Source of the DNA: Chrysemys picta bellii
Lineage: Eukaryota > Chordata > Testudines > Emydidae
Length of the DNA: 64,000 nucleotides
Assembly: GCF_011386835.1 (NCBI RefSeq)
Contig: NC_088795.1
Location: 102,174,434-102,238,433 of the forward strand
Direction of reading: 5' to 3'
Positions 9,351 to 22,920 of this stretch are shown here, piece by piece (the first letter of the stretch is position 1; each line of letters opens with the position of its first letter). The notes below the pieces were generated by a model. That model had not been told where the DNA came from. It made no database searches and saw only the letters and a program-made list of their open reading frames with translations. A program made the position numbers and the translations under genes.

Positions 9351-10908
9351 AGTAATAATTGCATATGGTTGTTTGGATTATTAATGTGTACTGTAAGGAT
9401 ACTCAATATACTCATAAGATTAACTGCTATAAGCCTTCTAAATTGCTGATGAGCATTGGATTTTTGGGAGCTTCTATAGTAGCAGATTCACAAGTGTTTC
9501 CGTGTATTCCATCAGGTAAATAGGTTATATGGGCCAAATTCTTAAACTCAAGTGGTGATCTCTTTGTGCTACTGTGGTATGATAAAGGAAATATAATGCA
9601 GCCATTAATGCTTAGCAGAGAATTCCCTTTGTGTAGAGGAACTGCCTGTTGGAACATGTTTGCCACTGCCAGACCTGGAACTTCTGCTCTCTTCTTTGTT
9701 GCATAATGAACATGCTGGGAGAGGCGCTGGGGGAGGGGGCAGAACCCCTCTCTTCTACACCACTCCTACATGGGCATGTGGGTCATTATGGTCACTTTTT
9801 TTTAAAGATGTAGTGGTTTTATTTTTTATTCTTGATTACTTAAAAATTGTCAATCCAATTATAGCTCTCTAATTCTGAGGGCCCATCCCAGATCCAATGC
9901 CACTTGGAGCTGCTGCTAGGTTGTTCTAAGTTACTCCAGTGGCATAATATCCTTCACTGAATGTACAGGTAGCCTAGAGGGTGTCAAGGCCAGGGCTGAC
10001 CTTCAGATTCAGGGAGTCATGTACTGTAATCAGATTGGGACTCTTTTTAATGTATCTACCATCAAAAAGGAAACCACTGCACCTTAAAAAAATAAAAATC
10101 TCAAATTATGGCATTTAAAAAAAACCTCACTTCAAATCAAGAAATCAAACCGCTACCCGAACAGATGTGTATGATTTGACATATGTTAAAGAAAAGAAGC
10201 AGGCAAAATGAAATGTAATCTGCTATGGGTAGCCACATAATTTGTACATACATTGTCTTGGACTGTCCTTGCCACCTTTACACCATGAGTTGCAACTCAG
10301 TGGGATTACTCAGAGAAATTGATCCAATAAAAGATATTACCTCACCTACTTTGTTTCTCAAAGTTATTTATACTTAAGAGTGGCAGATCCTGATCCCTTA
10401 TAAACAGAGAAAAAGGGTTTGGATTGAAATGGACTGGGTAAGTGTCAAATAGGGACGTTAAAGGACAAAGTAAAATGTGAGTAGTTGTCCTGCTTATGCT
10501 TCCTTCAAAAGCAAAGTGTTTTATTATGTTGTAAATTGTATCAGATACCACAGAGCTGTGGGTATTTAAAAACTTAAAGACAATACCTTTAATTTTTGCA
10601 AGCCTTGAAGTGAAGTTACAAAATGTTTTGCAGATCTAATAAAATCTGACACTAATTGAAGACATTTTTTCCAACTTTAATTTCAAGGCAGTTGTAATTC
10701 AAGGATGGATTTAATTAAGAGCAACTATTTTGGTAGGTGCCAGTCCATCTGGCATATTAGTGTGTTGCTGTCACCGTCCACCCTGGAATTGGAAACATCA
10801 ATTTTAGCAGCTCTGCACTCTATGGAGAGAAATTTTAAAAGTGCTAATTTTTAAACAAAATTAATGCTCATGAACATGGCCAAATTGACAGTCTAGAGAC
10901 ATAGAGCA
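9351..10908. other. No gene or repeat recognised
   Basis: Non-coding, AT-rich. Only short chance open frames and short A runs near 10085-10125. Confidence 0.5.
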
Positions 10909-10990
10909 AGGTCTCATCTAGTGTAAATCAACTTTGCTCCTTTGAAGCCAATGGAAATGTGCTGATTTACACCAGACCAAGATTCAGTCA
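10909..10990. repeat. Fold-back (palindromic) interspersed repeat
   Basis: The left arm (GTCTCATCTAGTGTAAATCA) is mirrored by the right arm (TGATTTACACCAGACCAAGA) around a TTTGAAGCCAATGG centre, giving an imperfect hairpin of about 80 bases. Partial copies occur at 8060-8101, 22860-22905 and 31479-31535. The symmetry and dispersal suggest a very short non-autonomous DNA element. Confidence 0.6.
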
Positions 10991-12870
10991 TTAAGGGGCA
11001 ATTGCAATGCAGTACTCCACACTACCCTATTAATGTGCCTCAAATTTACCTCCGAGATACAACTGCAGTGGGAGAAAGGAATAGTTCAATCTCCAGTCAA
11101 TCCTTTTGAGACTGCCCAAAAGAACTAACTGATGCTGAATGTGCTGCTATGCTTCCCCCTCCCCGTCCCCCCATCCTCCCCCGGTTGATTGACTGACATT
11201 TGTTCATCAGGAATTGGATTTAAATTACTAACTAATTTCATGTAACTGGCCCAGTTCTCATTGCAATCAATATCTGTGGGATTAGACCTAATGTTCATAC
11301 AATGGGAACTACTTCATGCAAAAAAAGTTCTAGTCACACTGAAGGAATTGGGTGGCAAATTCTCCCTCCTTCTATGAAGATAGGGACTGCAGCTCATAGT
11401 CCACCGAAACCTAAAGCGGAACATGAAAATCTTCAGCTGATTTGGAACGTCCTTCCTGCTCATTGGCATCTACTCCATAACGCTCAGAGACAAATGGTGC
11501 TGAAGTACAAGTGACATTCTTCAAGAAATCTTTCAACGGACGGTGGCATTTGTTATATGTGGACCAGGAACAAAATATGACAGGAATATTGGTTCAAAGA
11601 TGTTTTAGCCATCTAACCCATCAACCCTCAGAGTTGAGGAAGATGTTAAAGAAATAACTTTAACCACCTGTCAATTGCAGTTACATTTGAAATAATAATC
11701 AGTTTTGTAAGAACTGAGGCATTTGCTCAAGACTCTTAATCTCATAGCTACCAAGTTAGTCTCATGTTGATCATTTGTCATTGAAAATATGTGAAAGAGA
11801 ACTTAAAAAAAAATCCCTGTAACTGTCTTATCTCAGGCCTGTGCCTTCATATTCAAAGAAATGAGTATGGTAAGATACTTTTTAATTGCTCTATGTTCCA
11901 TCACTGAAATTTCATGGTTAGAATTTCAATTGGCTTCCAAGATCAGGGGAAATAATATAATAATGAGTGTTAGTGCGCAGAAAGTCAAAGAAAGTTAATG
12001 GACTTTAAAACTGACACATTGCTCTAGAAGAGTCATTAGCACAATCCTTAGCTTCACTAGAGAAATAACTAAAGATAGCTGTATTGAATTAATTAGATTA
12101 AAGAAGGAACTCCCAGCACAAAGACATATATGTAAGGAATGATAATGACAAACTAAATGAAAACAGCCCCCTCGCCCCCTTTTATAAGAAGGATTATTGT
12201 ATGAAGTGTATTTAGATACAATTAACACACAATTTTATTTAGAGTCAGATGTTCGAGTTCATTTTGAACACCTTTGAAATCTGGGGCTTTGAAACTAATT
12301 GACTTAGCCTTTTAAAAGTTTTTCAATTATCCATGAAACCCAACTTTAAAATATAGATGGCACCAGTGTGGCATATCTATATCTTTAATGACAGTATTAT
12401 CAAAGAGTGGGGAAAATTGAATAGCACAGCTGTGAGGGGACATTACTTGTAATTCTGCTTCTTGGGAGATGTCAGGGGATTCTCATTCTTGAGCCTCAAG
12501 TCTACTGTGAGAATTCCCAAGGTACAGAGCTTTAAAGACCATATGCCCTGACCTGACCTGCCATGGGAGTGTGACAGCTGAATTGCTTCCAGCTGTGTGA
12601 GTTCCTTTTTGAGAGAAAGGTTGTGATGTTGATCAATGCCAATATACCTTGTGAACTTTGCGGGGATAGAGAGTGGGTGCAAAACCCAGCTCCTGAGGGT
12701 AAATAAGAAACAATAAGATACACATATTATTGAGTATGAAAATAATCACAAGACAGAGCACCACCCTCCATATGCATCACTTTTTCTCAGATGCTTGGGC
12801 ATAGGGAAAAGAGCTGACACAGGCACAAAAGTGGTGTCTCACCACTCTCATAGACTCATCAACATTAAGG
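10991..12870. other. No gene or repeat recognised
   Basis: Non-coding DNA with no convincing coding motif or transposon end. A C-rich run occurs at 11155-11183. Confidence 0.45.
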
Positions 12871-12995
12871 CAGTGGTCCCCAATCTTTTCAAGGTCGTGA
12901 CCTCCTTTACCCCTGGCCATGCCCCCCTCCTGGGGCTCCCCTGTTAAGCTGGTCCACCCTCCTCCCCCCAGCACCGACAGCACAGGTACCACTCC
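12871..12995 (+). mobile_element. hAT-like terminus, 5' end only
   Basis: Begins CAGTGGTCCCCAATCTTTTC, a typical hAT (Charlie-type) terminal inverted repeat, followed by the GACCTCC...CCCCTGG composition common in such elements. I could not find the matching right end or an 8-bp duplication of the flank CATTAAGG, so the element is truncated or its 3' end has decayed. Confidence 0.4.
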
Positions 12996-14571
12996 AGGTG
13001 GTGGGAGAGAGCCAGTGAGCCAGAGGAACTGGTTTCAGAGCATGCACATCTGTATGCAGACACACACTGCACCCCCAAATATAGCCATCAAAGTATGCCT
13101 GTGCAGACACCTGCACCTAAGTGGGCTCCTCAGATGTCAAGTAAAAAGGAATGGAGAGATGAAGACCAGTTCATTGCACCTCTGACACAACAGGGCTGGA
13201 ATGTTCCACCTGCTGCCTTATGTATAGAAGGGTGCAGGCTTCCAAAAATCTTTAGTTTTGGAAGCTCCAGACAGTCTCGCATTAGAGGCTTAAGACGTAA
13301 GTGTGATAATCCTGTTATGATGGTCTCCTTAAAGAAATAGAAGTCTCTTTCCTCCTATACATGTCTGGAAGAGCAAGATCATGGTTCAAGGTGAGCTGTA
13401 CCTTTGACTCACTCAGTCTCTTTGTGGGCACCACTTCCATGTGACAGGCCCATATGTGCATTTCTCCAAGGGTGAAATCCTGCGATTAAAAGGTAAACAT
13501 TTTTTTCAATAATGTTAAAACATTAATTAAACGGATCTGTCAAAAACACACTAATAAAAAGGATCTGTCAAAAAATTCAACAAATAATTGTTTTCTGTTT
13601 GACCTGAAACTAATTTCCCCCCAGTCTGGGGGAATTGCCAGCAAACTGAAAAATCTGATATTGACACAGCTCAACCACTACTCTGAGTCACCAGGTCTCA
13701 GGCTGGGGAAGGATGACACAGATTGCCCCATTCAGCCTTTGCTTCTGTCTCAGTCTCACCCACAATCAGTGTCTCTCCCTCTGAGTTCACTGGTAGCCTT
13801 TTATCTAATTAAAATTCCTTTTTCTGTCCTGAGAACCCTGAACCTGATCAGTCCAGTTTCTGTGTCTCACCACAGCTGTTGGAGGTGAGTGGATTTGTCT
13901 GTAAAGCTCCATCAATTGAGTTAGAGTAATTGTCAGCCTTCCTGGAGAGGTATAAAAACACTCCAGATTGAATAAGCTCTTTGTGCCAATATGACAAACA
14001 GCATGAAAATAATCATATAGACAGAGGTACCTGGAATATGTATAAAAAATAATACAGATAACTCCCACAAACTCCACATTTTTCAGTCTTTGCTCTCCTC
14101 AAAATAAAAAATGTCCCACCTCTCAACTTTGCTGAACAGTTATAGTTTTGCTTGCAAAAAGGGAGACATGGTAGTTGGGAAAACAGGAAAAATATGATTT
14201 TTATCACAAACATAATTATATTTTTGCAATGTAGCAAACATGCATATTTTACTAGATTAACAAATCTTCTGAAGCAGTTGATATTTTGCCCATTGAATGA
14301 CAAGTTCAGATACAAAGTAGTGAGAATATTAGTTTCCATAAAAGAACTCTCCACATGTGGAAACCATTATTGTGATGATTTGGGAGATCTGTCTATACAA
14401 CTTATGAATTCTGGATAATATTGTGAAATTATTGGCATGTATGAAAATTGCTGTATCATGGAATACCCCAACATTAGTATATTCACTATGGTTTACATGC
14501 CTGAAAGCATGTCTTCCCCAGACCAGTGATAATAGAAAAGTACTTTACACTTAATGACTGGTCAATAATTA
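12996..14571. other. No gene recognised; short tandem duplication at 13531-13580
   Basis: Non-coding. GGATCTGTCAAAAA occurs twice about 30 bases apart near 13532 and 13561. No other structure seen. Confidence 0.4.
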
Positions 14572-14579
14572 TGCTAAAA

Positions 14580-14977
14580 CAGTGGTTTTCAACTGGTAGT
14601 CCATGGACCTCTGGGGGTCCACTAACTATATCTAAGGGGTCCACAAAAGGTAACTAGGAAAATACATTTTCAGATCCCAGAAAAGGCATTCCACTTTTCT
14701 GATCAGTCAAAAGTATGTGAATACTCCTACCTATAGGTCAAAAACCAGAAGTGTTATTACCATGGCAGCCCACAGTTTAATGCACTTTTCAGGCTGCATC
14801 AAATGCTGGGCCGAGCATGTGCAACATTTATAGTTGAATTCTGTTCAGTCAGTTTTCAATCTAACACTTCTATATTAGGGGTCTGTGGACCACAGGTTGA
14901 ATTTCTAAAGAGGTCCGCACCTCCATTTGAAATTTTTTAGGGCTCCACAAATGAAAAAAAAGGTTGAAAACCCATGG
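14580..14977 (+). mobile_element. Non-autonomous hAT element, about 400 bp
   Basis: The left end is CAGTGGTTTTCAAC; the right end, reversed, reads CATGGGTTTTCAAC, with a nearly matching inverted pair. The flanks TGCTAAAA (14572-14579) and TGCTAAAG (14978-14985) are a 7-of-8 target duplication, the length expected of hAT transposons. The interior has no long frame, so it was mobilised in trans. Internal GGTCCACTAACTA / GGTCCGCACC blocks extend the inverted symmetry. Confidence 0.75.
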
Positions 14978-14985
14978 TGCTAAAG

Positions 14986-17582
14986 AGTAACTGAACTTAA
15001 AAGGAAACCAGTTTTACTGCACCTCTCTGAAAGGAAGGGTGAAAGGGAGCATGGAAAGTTACCAAACAGAGCAAAGAATCTAAGGTGTTGGTAGGGGTAT
15101 TATCTAAACAGACTCACAGTGCCTCATAGGAAGGCTTGAGGGTGAGACAGGGAATTCTGGGCAGGATTTGGAGAAAGGAAGGGCTCAGACCAAAGTCAAA
15201 GGATGGGAGGGGAGCTGGGGGAGAAGGCTCTATGTTTTAGAACCCAAGCTATTCTCTGCAGCAAATTGAATAGGATGGCCCAGAGGAACCTGACCCCAGC
15301 CCAAACAATTATTTGGAGCGGGAAGGAAACAGAGGCGGGAAAATGCATGTAGGGTTTAATATTTTTGTTTGGATCTGTGTCTTGCTCAAGTGATTAAAGA
15401 AGGAGCATTAATGTTTAGAATTCTGAGTAAAGTGTATGTGTATGTGTTATGCTTTACAACTACCACATGTGTCCTGAGAACCTAGAAAGTTCACATTTTC
15501 AATGAGATTCTTGGAGAGAGTGTGTTTATGTTATTGGGGTATTTTCTGGGTCAGTGCTGCACGTGGGGGGCGTAGGCAGGAGAACTGAGGGCCTGCAATT
15601 CCATGAAGGGGTAACATTAAGTGCTCAGGAAATGTGCGAGACAGGAAACGGTGCTGCAGCTGCTGAGACCCATAGATGCCTAAAACATCTGGGGATTCTC
15701 CTCACAATCATCTGGTGGGCCACTGGCAGGGGGAGCCTGACTGGATCTGACAATTATAAGACGTTCTTCTTGGAAAGAACTAGGGGGCAGACCTGTGATC
15801 CGCATTCCTAGCACACACAGAACTTCCAAAGAAACCAGTGAAAGCCCAAAGAATACAGGAAAGGGGACATAGTTTATGGAGTACATTGATGAGTGTCTCA
15901 TTCTTGGTCAAATTGTACAAACTCATTCTCCTTTTAACAAAATAAAGCAACATTCAAGGCAGAGGCTCTAAATCTATTAACAGATTTTTGAGAAAGAACT
16001 TTTCAGTACAAACATATTTCAGATAAAAATCTAGCGGAAGTTTTCTGTCTACCTTGGGACCTGAGAGATTGTCAGCTACTGACTTTATTTTTATTTTAAA
16101 TAGGCTATATTGCTCAAGGGCATTTGCTGCCTTCCATAATAGATGCTAGTAAGAAGCTTAGGTATTCAGTTACCTTTTAAAAATGTTTTAAAATAGATTG
16201 TATGGAATAAATCTACAGGTTTTGCCTAAAATTTGCACAGGTTTGAGAGGCTTGGACACTTAGTGCACTGATTACAGTTATGGTAACAATCTGATTCACA
16301 ATGCTCACATTCACACACCACAACAGGATCCTGCTACAAGGTCAGTCATGCATGACATCTAGAAGTATTCTCACAGCAGGAGCAAGGTCTTTTGGAACAA
16401 ATGGCATATCAGCAGACTCTGCTTCTTAGTTGGCCTCCATAAAGACTCTCAGCAGCAGTTCCGTTTAACCAGCAGAGTTCAAAATTGGAAACCTCATCCT
16501 TTGGAGAAATCTTTCACAGATTGCTCCTAAACTAGCCCTGTGACACAATGACCAATCAGTTCCTGAAATGGTGTGCTATTATCCTGATGATCCACTTATT
16601 CTATAGATATTATAAAATGCTTTTGGGTGTTGAGTCAATCAGATGGGTCAATTGGATGAATATTTTGTAACCTTTTGATTTTGGGAAAAAATGGTGTCTA
16701 TCACTGGAAAGACTTTCGAAAGACCATCCTATTGTTGACATAAAGAAAGACAAAACTGGAGCTAGGAAAAAATCCATGATTTTTTTACTTTGTGAAGACT
16801 TTAAAATTTGCAAGCATCATTCAAATCCCCATCATCTGGCATAATTTCTTATAAATGTTACCATCATATTGGAATTTTTAAAATTGTTTTATGAAAATTT
16901 AACAACAATTCATAACCTCCCTCTCCCAAAATAAATACATTTCCTGATAGTGTTAAAGTTGTACTGCTGTAGTGAAATTTTCTTTTCTTTTTTCCCTTCA
17001 GGGTAATGGCATAACACAAGCGATTTTAAATAATTCAAAATAGCTGTGTCACATACATGAAATTACCAAGGGCCAGGCTGTGGTGAGGATGGAGAAAGGT
17101 GGGTCTAAGCCACATTACTGATGCCCCAAACCAGTCCCCTGTATAACCTCTATGGGAGAAGAGGGAGCAGTGTGTGGCCTAAAGCTAGTGTAGTAGTTTT
17201 GCATTACCAGGATTGCTTGCTACATCAGGAGACTCCCGAGTTATCCTCTATCCCATCTGAGCTGCAGGACCTGGAGACTAGCTCTGGTCCTAGGATAACT
17301 CCCTTTAGTATCTATATCTTACTTCTAACTCCTTCTTGGATTGCCATTCTTGATCCTCTCATAGATAGATGCTTTCCAACTGATATTTGGAAATATGTGT
17401 CCTAATCTTTAGTTAAAGTATATAAAAGTAGTCATAAGCTGATCACCTCACTAACATGAGTAAAATAATTCCCATGTGCCTGGCTGGTTGAATACACCTG
17501 TCCAGCCCAGCCATAGAACCTTAGTCTACTTCCTCTTGCCAGAGATTGGTTACTCAATGGCAGATTAGTACTTTCATGCTTA
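14986..17582. other. No gene or repeat recognised
   Basis: Non-coding DNA. The open frames are short and show no protein motif. No recognisable transposon end was seen. Confidence 0.45.
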
Positions 17583-17975
17583 CAAAGAGAGGCTGAGGGA
17601 ACAGGGGTTATTTAGTCTGCAGAAGAGAAGAGTGAGGGGGGATTTGATATCAGCCTTCAACTACTGAAGGGGGATTCCAAAGAGGATGGAGCTAGGTTGT
17701 TCTCAGAGATGGCAGATGACAGAACAAGGAAAAATGGTCTCAAGTTGCAGTGGGGGAGGTCTAGGTTGGAAATTAGGAAAAACTATTTCACTAGGTGGAG
17801 TACTGGAATGAGTTACCTAGGGAGGTGGTGGAATCTCCTTCCTTAGAGGTTTTTAAGGCCCGGCTTGACAAAGCCCTGACTGGGATGATTTAGTTGGGGT
17901 TGGTCCTGCTTTGGCAGGGGGTTGGACTAGATGACCTCCTGAGGTCTCTTCCAACCCTAATATTCTATTATTCTA
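17583..17975 (+). mobile_element. CR1 LINE 3' end
   Basis: Runs from AGGCTGAGGGAACAGGGGTT to the canonical CR1 tail TTGGACTAGATGACCTCCTGAGGTCTCTTCCAACCC and ATTCTATTATTCT. It is a 5'-truncated copy holding the last codons of ORF2 and the 3' UTR, as is normal for CR1 insertions. Confidence 0.85.
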
Positions 17976-18775
17976 ATACTTTTGCAGAGGTCCAAAGTGT
18001 AATGAGCATTTAAATTTTTTACCTTCTAAGCTCAGTAAATGAAAACTGCTCATTTCTGCAAGCACTCTGTGCCACTGCAGTTATCCTGCCTCAAGACACA
18101 GCAGCTCAGCCTCTTTGACACTGACAACTATAATTTTTAGTTTCCTTTCCCAGTAAGGTTGGGTGATGTGACTATACCTGCCATAGATTTCAAAATATCT
18201 GACCATTTCTTTACCTTCTCAGTGTAACTTTGGTCAATGAAGTCTGAGTTGGCAAAGTTCAGGAAATCTATGGGTTTAAGAATATCTTTATTACCTCGAG
18301 CAATCCCTAGTATCCAGTCTGACATTATTATGGCTTGACTGTCTCGCACTCATTTCATTCTGCTGAGCCAGGATTCAAAAAGGGTATCTTATGTCCCAGG
18401 TTTTTGAATATGTTCTAAGCAATCTCAAAAAAGTCTCAAAAGATCCCTTGCTGTATCTAGTTCTAGTTCTCCCAGTTTGCAGTTTGTCTCCCTTCTGTTA
18501 GTCATTATTTCTTTTAACACTGGTAACATAAAATATATCTATTTTACAGTGGGTACCATTTACAAAATGGACATTTTGCAGGTGCCCAATGCAGAAGAAG
18601 ACTCACTAAGTAGGGTAGCCAACCTATCAAGTAATTGCACAGAAATTGTTGCTCTCATATTCATGTCTTCAAAGATACAAAAGATCTGCTGTGACCACTC
18701 TTTGGCCAATTTGCACAGCCTAGATCAGAAGAAAGAAGTTATCTTAACTGTTGGTGAAGTTCCCTTCTCCACAAA

Positions 18776-19004
18776 CAGAGCCAGCCTTATGGTGGGTGAT
18801 GTGGATGACCACCCAGGGCACCGTGGGTTGTGGGGATGTTGTGGTCAGGAGGCAAGGAACAGGTTGGCCTTGGAAGGGAGCTTGGGGCAATTGGGGGAGA
18901 GGGGGAGGCAGCAGGGGCCAGGGGTGATTGGCAGGGGAAGCCAGGGAAAGGGGTGTCAAAATACAAGTTTGCCCAGGGCATCATTTTCCCTAAGGCCATC
19001 TCTG
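18776..19004. mobile_element. Short hAT-type MITE, 229 bp
   Basis: The left end CAGAGCCAGCCTTATGG is mirrored by the right end, reversed CAGAGATGGCCTTAGGG. The flanks TCCACAAA (18768-18775) and TCCACCAA (19005-19012) are a 7-of-8 duplication. The interior is G-rich and non-coding; the open frames through it are compositional. Confidence 0.7.
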
Positions 19005-19012
19005 TCCACCAA

Positions 19013-21647
19013 TATGGCAGGCTGGTAGGAAGCAGCATAGATCAAGGTGGAATTCAATTTCTATCTCTTGCAGTAAATAGATGAGGAGAGTCAACTATGC
19101 AGGCTGCTCCCAAAGGAAGGAAGGAAGGATTCCCTCTGAATATGTGCATTATGGGGTCAAGTGGAAAAACTAGCACTATTTTCTATAGCTATGAGAGAGC
19201 AAAAGGAGTGAGGGAGCTGCCTCTTAAAGGACACTTAAAGCTTGGATTAGGTTTGCTAAACGAGCTAACCAGAGACACCTGGCACTGGAAGGGACTTTCA
19301 AGCAGCTGGTTCCTTATAAGAAAGCTGAACCAATCTTTGAAAAAGGAGCTGACTTTGGAAAATCTGTAAGGGAGTTAACTCTGAACAGCATAGCTACACG
19401 CTGCAGAATTGTGTATCTCCTAAGAACTGATAAAAGGACCATGTGAATAAACACTCTCTCTCATCCAGGCTCTGAGGTAAGAGCTGTGCCCTGGGACAGA
19501 CCTTTGAGTTTTGCTTTTTGAGTTCATTTGTCTGAATAAACCTGGAATAAAATTAGGGTGGAGATGGATTGGATGAACAAGCATGTGGCACCTGTTTAAA
19601 AGCTCCTGGAAGAGGGAGCATCAAGAGTGGGGCAGTGCAGAGGCACCCTTGCCATGAGGGGGTGTGGGATGGTGACTGTGTCCTTATATAGTGTACAGAT
19701 ATTTGAATCTGAACTTTTGGCATAAGGAACTCTTGGAAATTACCTGATGTGTAATTACTTTGTTATTTCAGATGACATCAGGAAAAGATAATGGGACACT
19801 ATTCCCTGGGGTGTATTGTTTCAGTAACTTGTAAGTGGGAGAACTTTTTCAAGTTAGATACAGGTGTTGAATAGCTAGCAAATTCATACCCTGTAATGAA
19901 AGCTATGAAGCCTTAAGGCAGATTTTTTTTCAGTCCCAGGGCAGAAGTATAAGAAGCCAACCAAAAGGAAACTAATACTTAGTTATGTCCAACTGTGTCT
20001 GCATTCGAACTGCACTATAAAGAGCTTCAGCATTTCTACAGGTCCTGATGTGAGGTCTGCCTTAGCTACAACTCACAAAATAATTTTTCAAACAATCTCT
20101 TCTCCCCTTTAACTTTATTGCTTAAGAAACAGAAACAGGCAATTCTGTGGAGCTGGAAATGATATTGAATAGGTAGCTACGGTATAATGGTCCAGAATTT
20201 ATAAATTGCATATATAAATTTGAAAATAATCTTGACAATAGATGTAGCTGTATTTTCTGGGATATGATTACTGTAGTGAAATATTTATTAAAATAAAAAA
20301 ATACAGAATTTTCATTTGTCCAAGGAAAATGGTCATCTTTAAACCATTTTAATCAAATCAGTTTTTGTGGTCAGAAACATGTAAAGTTTGCTGAGGTAAC
20401 TGTTGGCTTTGGATCAACTTCAATAGTATGGCTTTATTTTCTTCTGCTATGAACCTTGGGTGATCATGCAGCCTGAGTGTGAAGTGGGTGTAAATGCTCT
20501 CTTCTGATCTGGCAGCCTTTTACACCCACTTGGTAAAAGTAAATAATGTCACATGGTTCATTACACAGGCAGTGGAGACCCAGGTCTTGTATGTCATACT
20601 GAAAAAAGTGGTGCTATGGTTCATGGTATAATATCACTTGTGTGATGCAGTTTTCAGGGGGAGCCCCAGGCTCTGTCAGAACCTATAAAAAGTAGAAATG
20701 GGCCAGAAGCAAAGCACTAAATGCAAACTCCAATTACTCGTCACTAATACACTAAAGAAACATAGAGCAGGAGACAGACTGTAAGCTCTTTCGTGCAGAG
20801 ACTAACTAGACACAGAGATAGAAGGAGGGTTGAAGGGGGAGAGGAGGGAATGTAACATGTTGGTAAGTGAACAGAATAAGGGTCTGCAAGGGCTAGATTC
20901 TCAAAGAAACTGAAATGTGGTAACTCTGGTCATCGCCATGCCCAACTTTTAAGCACCTAGAAAATCACCGGGATTTGTAAATCATCAGTTAGGCAGCTAG
21001 GCTCCCTACACAATGAATGGGGAGAGCTTTGTGCCTCAGAAGGGGAGTCACACAAGCCAGTGCATCTTACCGAGGGAGAGAAGGGATTTGAACAGGCATC
21101 TGGCATCTCTCATTTGTGTGCCTTAACTGCAGGGCTAAAAGTTATGAAGGAGGTTCTCCTCTTGCTCAGATGTCTTTTGTGAGCTCACATGAGGGACCTG
21201 AATCAGAAAACGGCCTCTGAAAATGCCTAGTGGATTGGTCCCCAAAGGCAAGTTAGGTGGAAGAACATCTATCTTTCACCTGTTTCGTGAGCCGCGTTGG
21301 GGCTTAGGCCTCCAGATGCCTAGAGTGTGCATGAGTATGCATATGTAGAGGCAGAAACATAGGTACCTAAGGAACTTTTACTGCAAAAATGTAGGCACCA
21401 AGTGAGTTTAGGTGCTTACAATGTTCAAAGGCATCTGAGCAGGTTTTTGTGAATCCCAGTGGGGCCTGATTCTGGGATTTAGGTGCCTAAAGTAGCGGTT
21501 AGGTGCCTAAATTCTTATGTGAATCTAGCCCCATATTGGTTCCACAATTTATTTGTTTAAGTTTTGGGTGGGGTTTTTTGGGAGGGGTGAGCTAAACAGA
21601 GAAAAGTTAAGGGAGAGGAGATGGTCATTGAAAGTTAAGGGAAGGGA
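19013..21647. other. No gene recognised; repeat scraps at 20779-20815 and 21290-21545
   Basis: Mostly unrecognised DNA. At 20779-20815 GACTGTAAGCTCTTTCGTGCAGAGACT is a scrap of a common sauropsid repeat. At 21290-21545 the words AGGTGCCTAA/TTAGGTGC recur in both orientations, suggesting a decayed fold-back element related to 45348-45426. AATAAA words near 19446 and 19534 might mark an old LTR but no ends were found. Confidence 0.4.
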
Positions 21648-21825
21648 CCAGGGCTGGCTCTAGGTTTTTTTGCCGCCCCAAGCATGCCTAAATAAATAAA
21701 TAAATAAAAACCTCCGAGAGTGCAACTGCTGAAACAAAAAAATAAATAAGGTGGGCGGAATGCTGCTCCTGGAATTGTGCCGCCCCAAGCACATGCTTGG
21801 TTTGATGGTGCCTAGAGCCAGTGGT
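21648..21825. mobile_element. Short hAT-type MITE, 178 bp
   Basis: The left end CCAGGGCTGGCTCTAGG is mirrored by the right end, reversed ACCACTGGCTCTAGG, and the direct flank GGAAGGGA occurs at 21640-21647 and 21826-21833. The interior has two GCCGCCCCAAGCA blocks and an (AAAT)n tract near 21690-21708. The flank is low in complexity, so the 8-bp duplication is a weaker argument than in neighbouring elements. Confidence 0.7.
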
Positions 21826-22920
21826 GGAAGGGAAGGGATTATAACTGGGATAGGGGAAGGCAGAAGAAGGATGGAAGGAGAGGAGTGTGGAGGGCAGTTG
21901 GAGTGAGGCACAGAGCCTGTAGGAAGGGATGGGAGAAAGCTGAACCAAAAAGCTAATTATCACAAGGGAGAGAATAACCAGAGTAAAACAGTAAAAAAAA
22001 CAGTCAGGCACTGATGATGTCATCAGTGTCCAAATATTCGTGCTGTAGCTGCCTGTTCACTGTTCCTGCTGGCTAGAATTTCCTGCTGTTTTCCTCACCG
22101 GAGTTTCTTTCTAGGGCTTGGGAGACAGGTGTAGGTCACATGAAGTCTGGCAATTCTGGGGAGTGTTTGCTGCACATTTCTGGGTTCAAGGATGGGAGAG
22201 GTGTATACAGATCTATGATACAATTAGCAAAGCAGACTAATTAATTTTTAGGGATGAAGACCAAACAGTTACTAGCATTTTTTTTATTTCATAGCACAAG
22301 AGTTCTGTACTTGCAGTATATACAATAAAATTGCTAGAGCTACTAGCCTAAATTAGTTTCCTGGATAATCCAAGTTTCATGTTCTTTATCCAAAAGAGCT
22401 GTAATTCAGACAGACAATCCACATTTCAACACTAATAAGAATGACAATGTAGGTCAAAAATCTCTCCAAGATTTCCAAAGCTAGAGTGCAAAATCAGAGA
22501 AGGCCATGTTAGGAAGGTTAACCTTATGTATCGTTAAAGCTCAGAAAGGCTAGATCTTCTGTCACTAGTCCAAAGATCCAGATAAATTGGTTAGGACAGT
22601 CGCACTGAAAGTATCTCAACGTGCAGAAAATCTTTCAATTTCTCTGTGTTCAATTTAACATTCCACCTAGGGCTCTAAAAAGATCTCTTAATTTTCAAGG
22701 TATATAAAAAGGAACTTCCAAATAAAAGACAAATATAATGCTGTGTTTTGTGTTTAAGTTTTGTTGAAGATCTTCTGTTATGTCATGACACTGGAATGTC
22801 ACACTAAAGCTGGTTTGTACACATGAGATGACTGAAAAGTTATGACCAGTTCTGAGAATGTGTAAATCAGAATTACTCCAGTTTACTCTCTACTGAGGAT
22901 CTCCATTGTTGGGAGATCTC
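21826..22920. other. No gene recognised; partial fold-back repeat at 22860-22905
   Basis: Non-coding. GTGTAAATCAGAATTACTCC...CTGAGGATCTCC at 22860-22905 is a shortened copy of the 10909-10990 fold-back repeat. Confidence 0.4.

Noticed and set aside
12871..13300. Complete hAT element
   Set aside because: Only the left terminus is convincing; CATTAGAG near 13280 is a weak partner for the left flank CATTAAGG and no matching right inverted repeat precedes it.
13531..13580. CRISPR-like or satellite repeat
   Set aside because: Only two copies of a 14-base word in a vertebrate sequence; a short tandem duplication is enough.
19190..19680. Old LTR with AATAAA near 19446 and 19534
   Set aside because: Composition and polyadenylation words are suggestive, but I found no TG/CA ends, target duplication or second copy.
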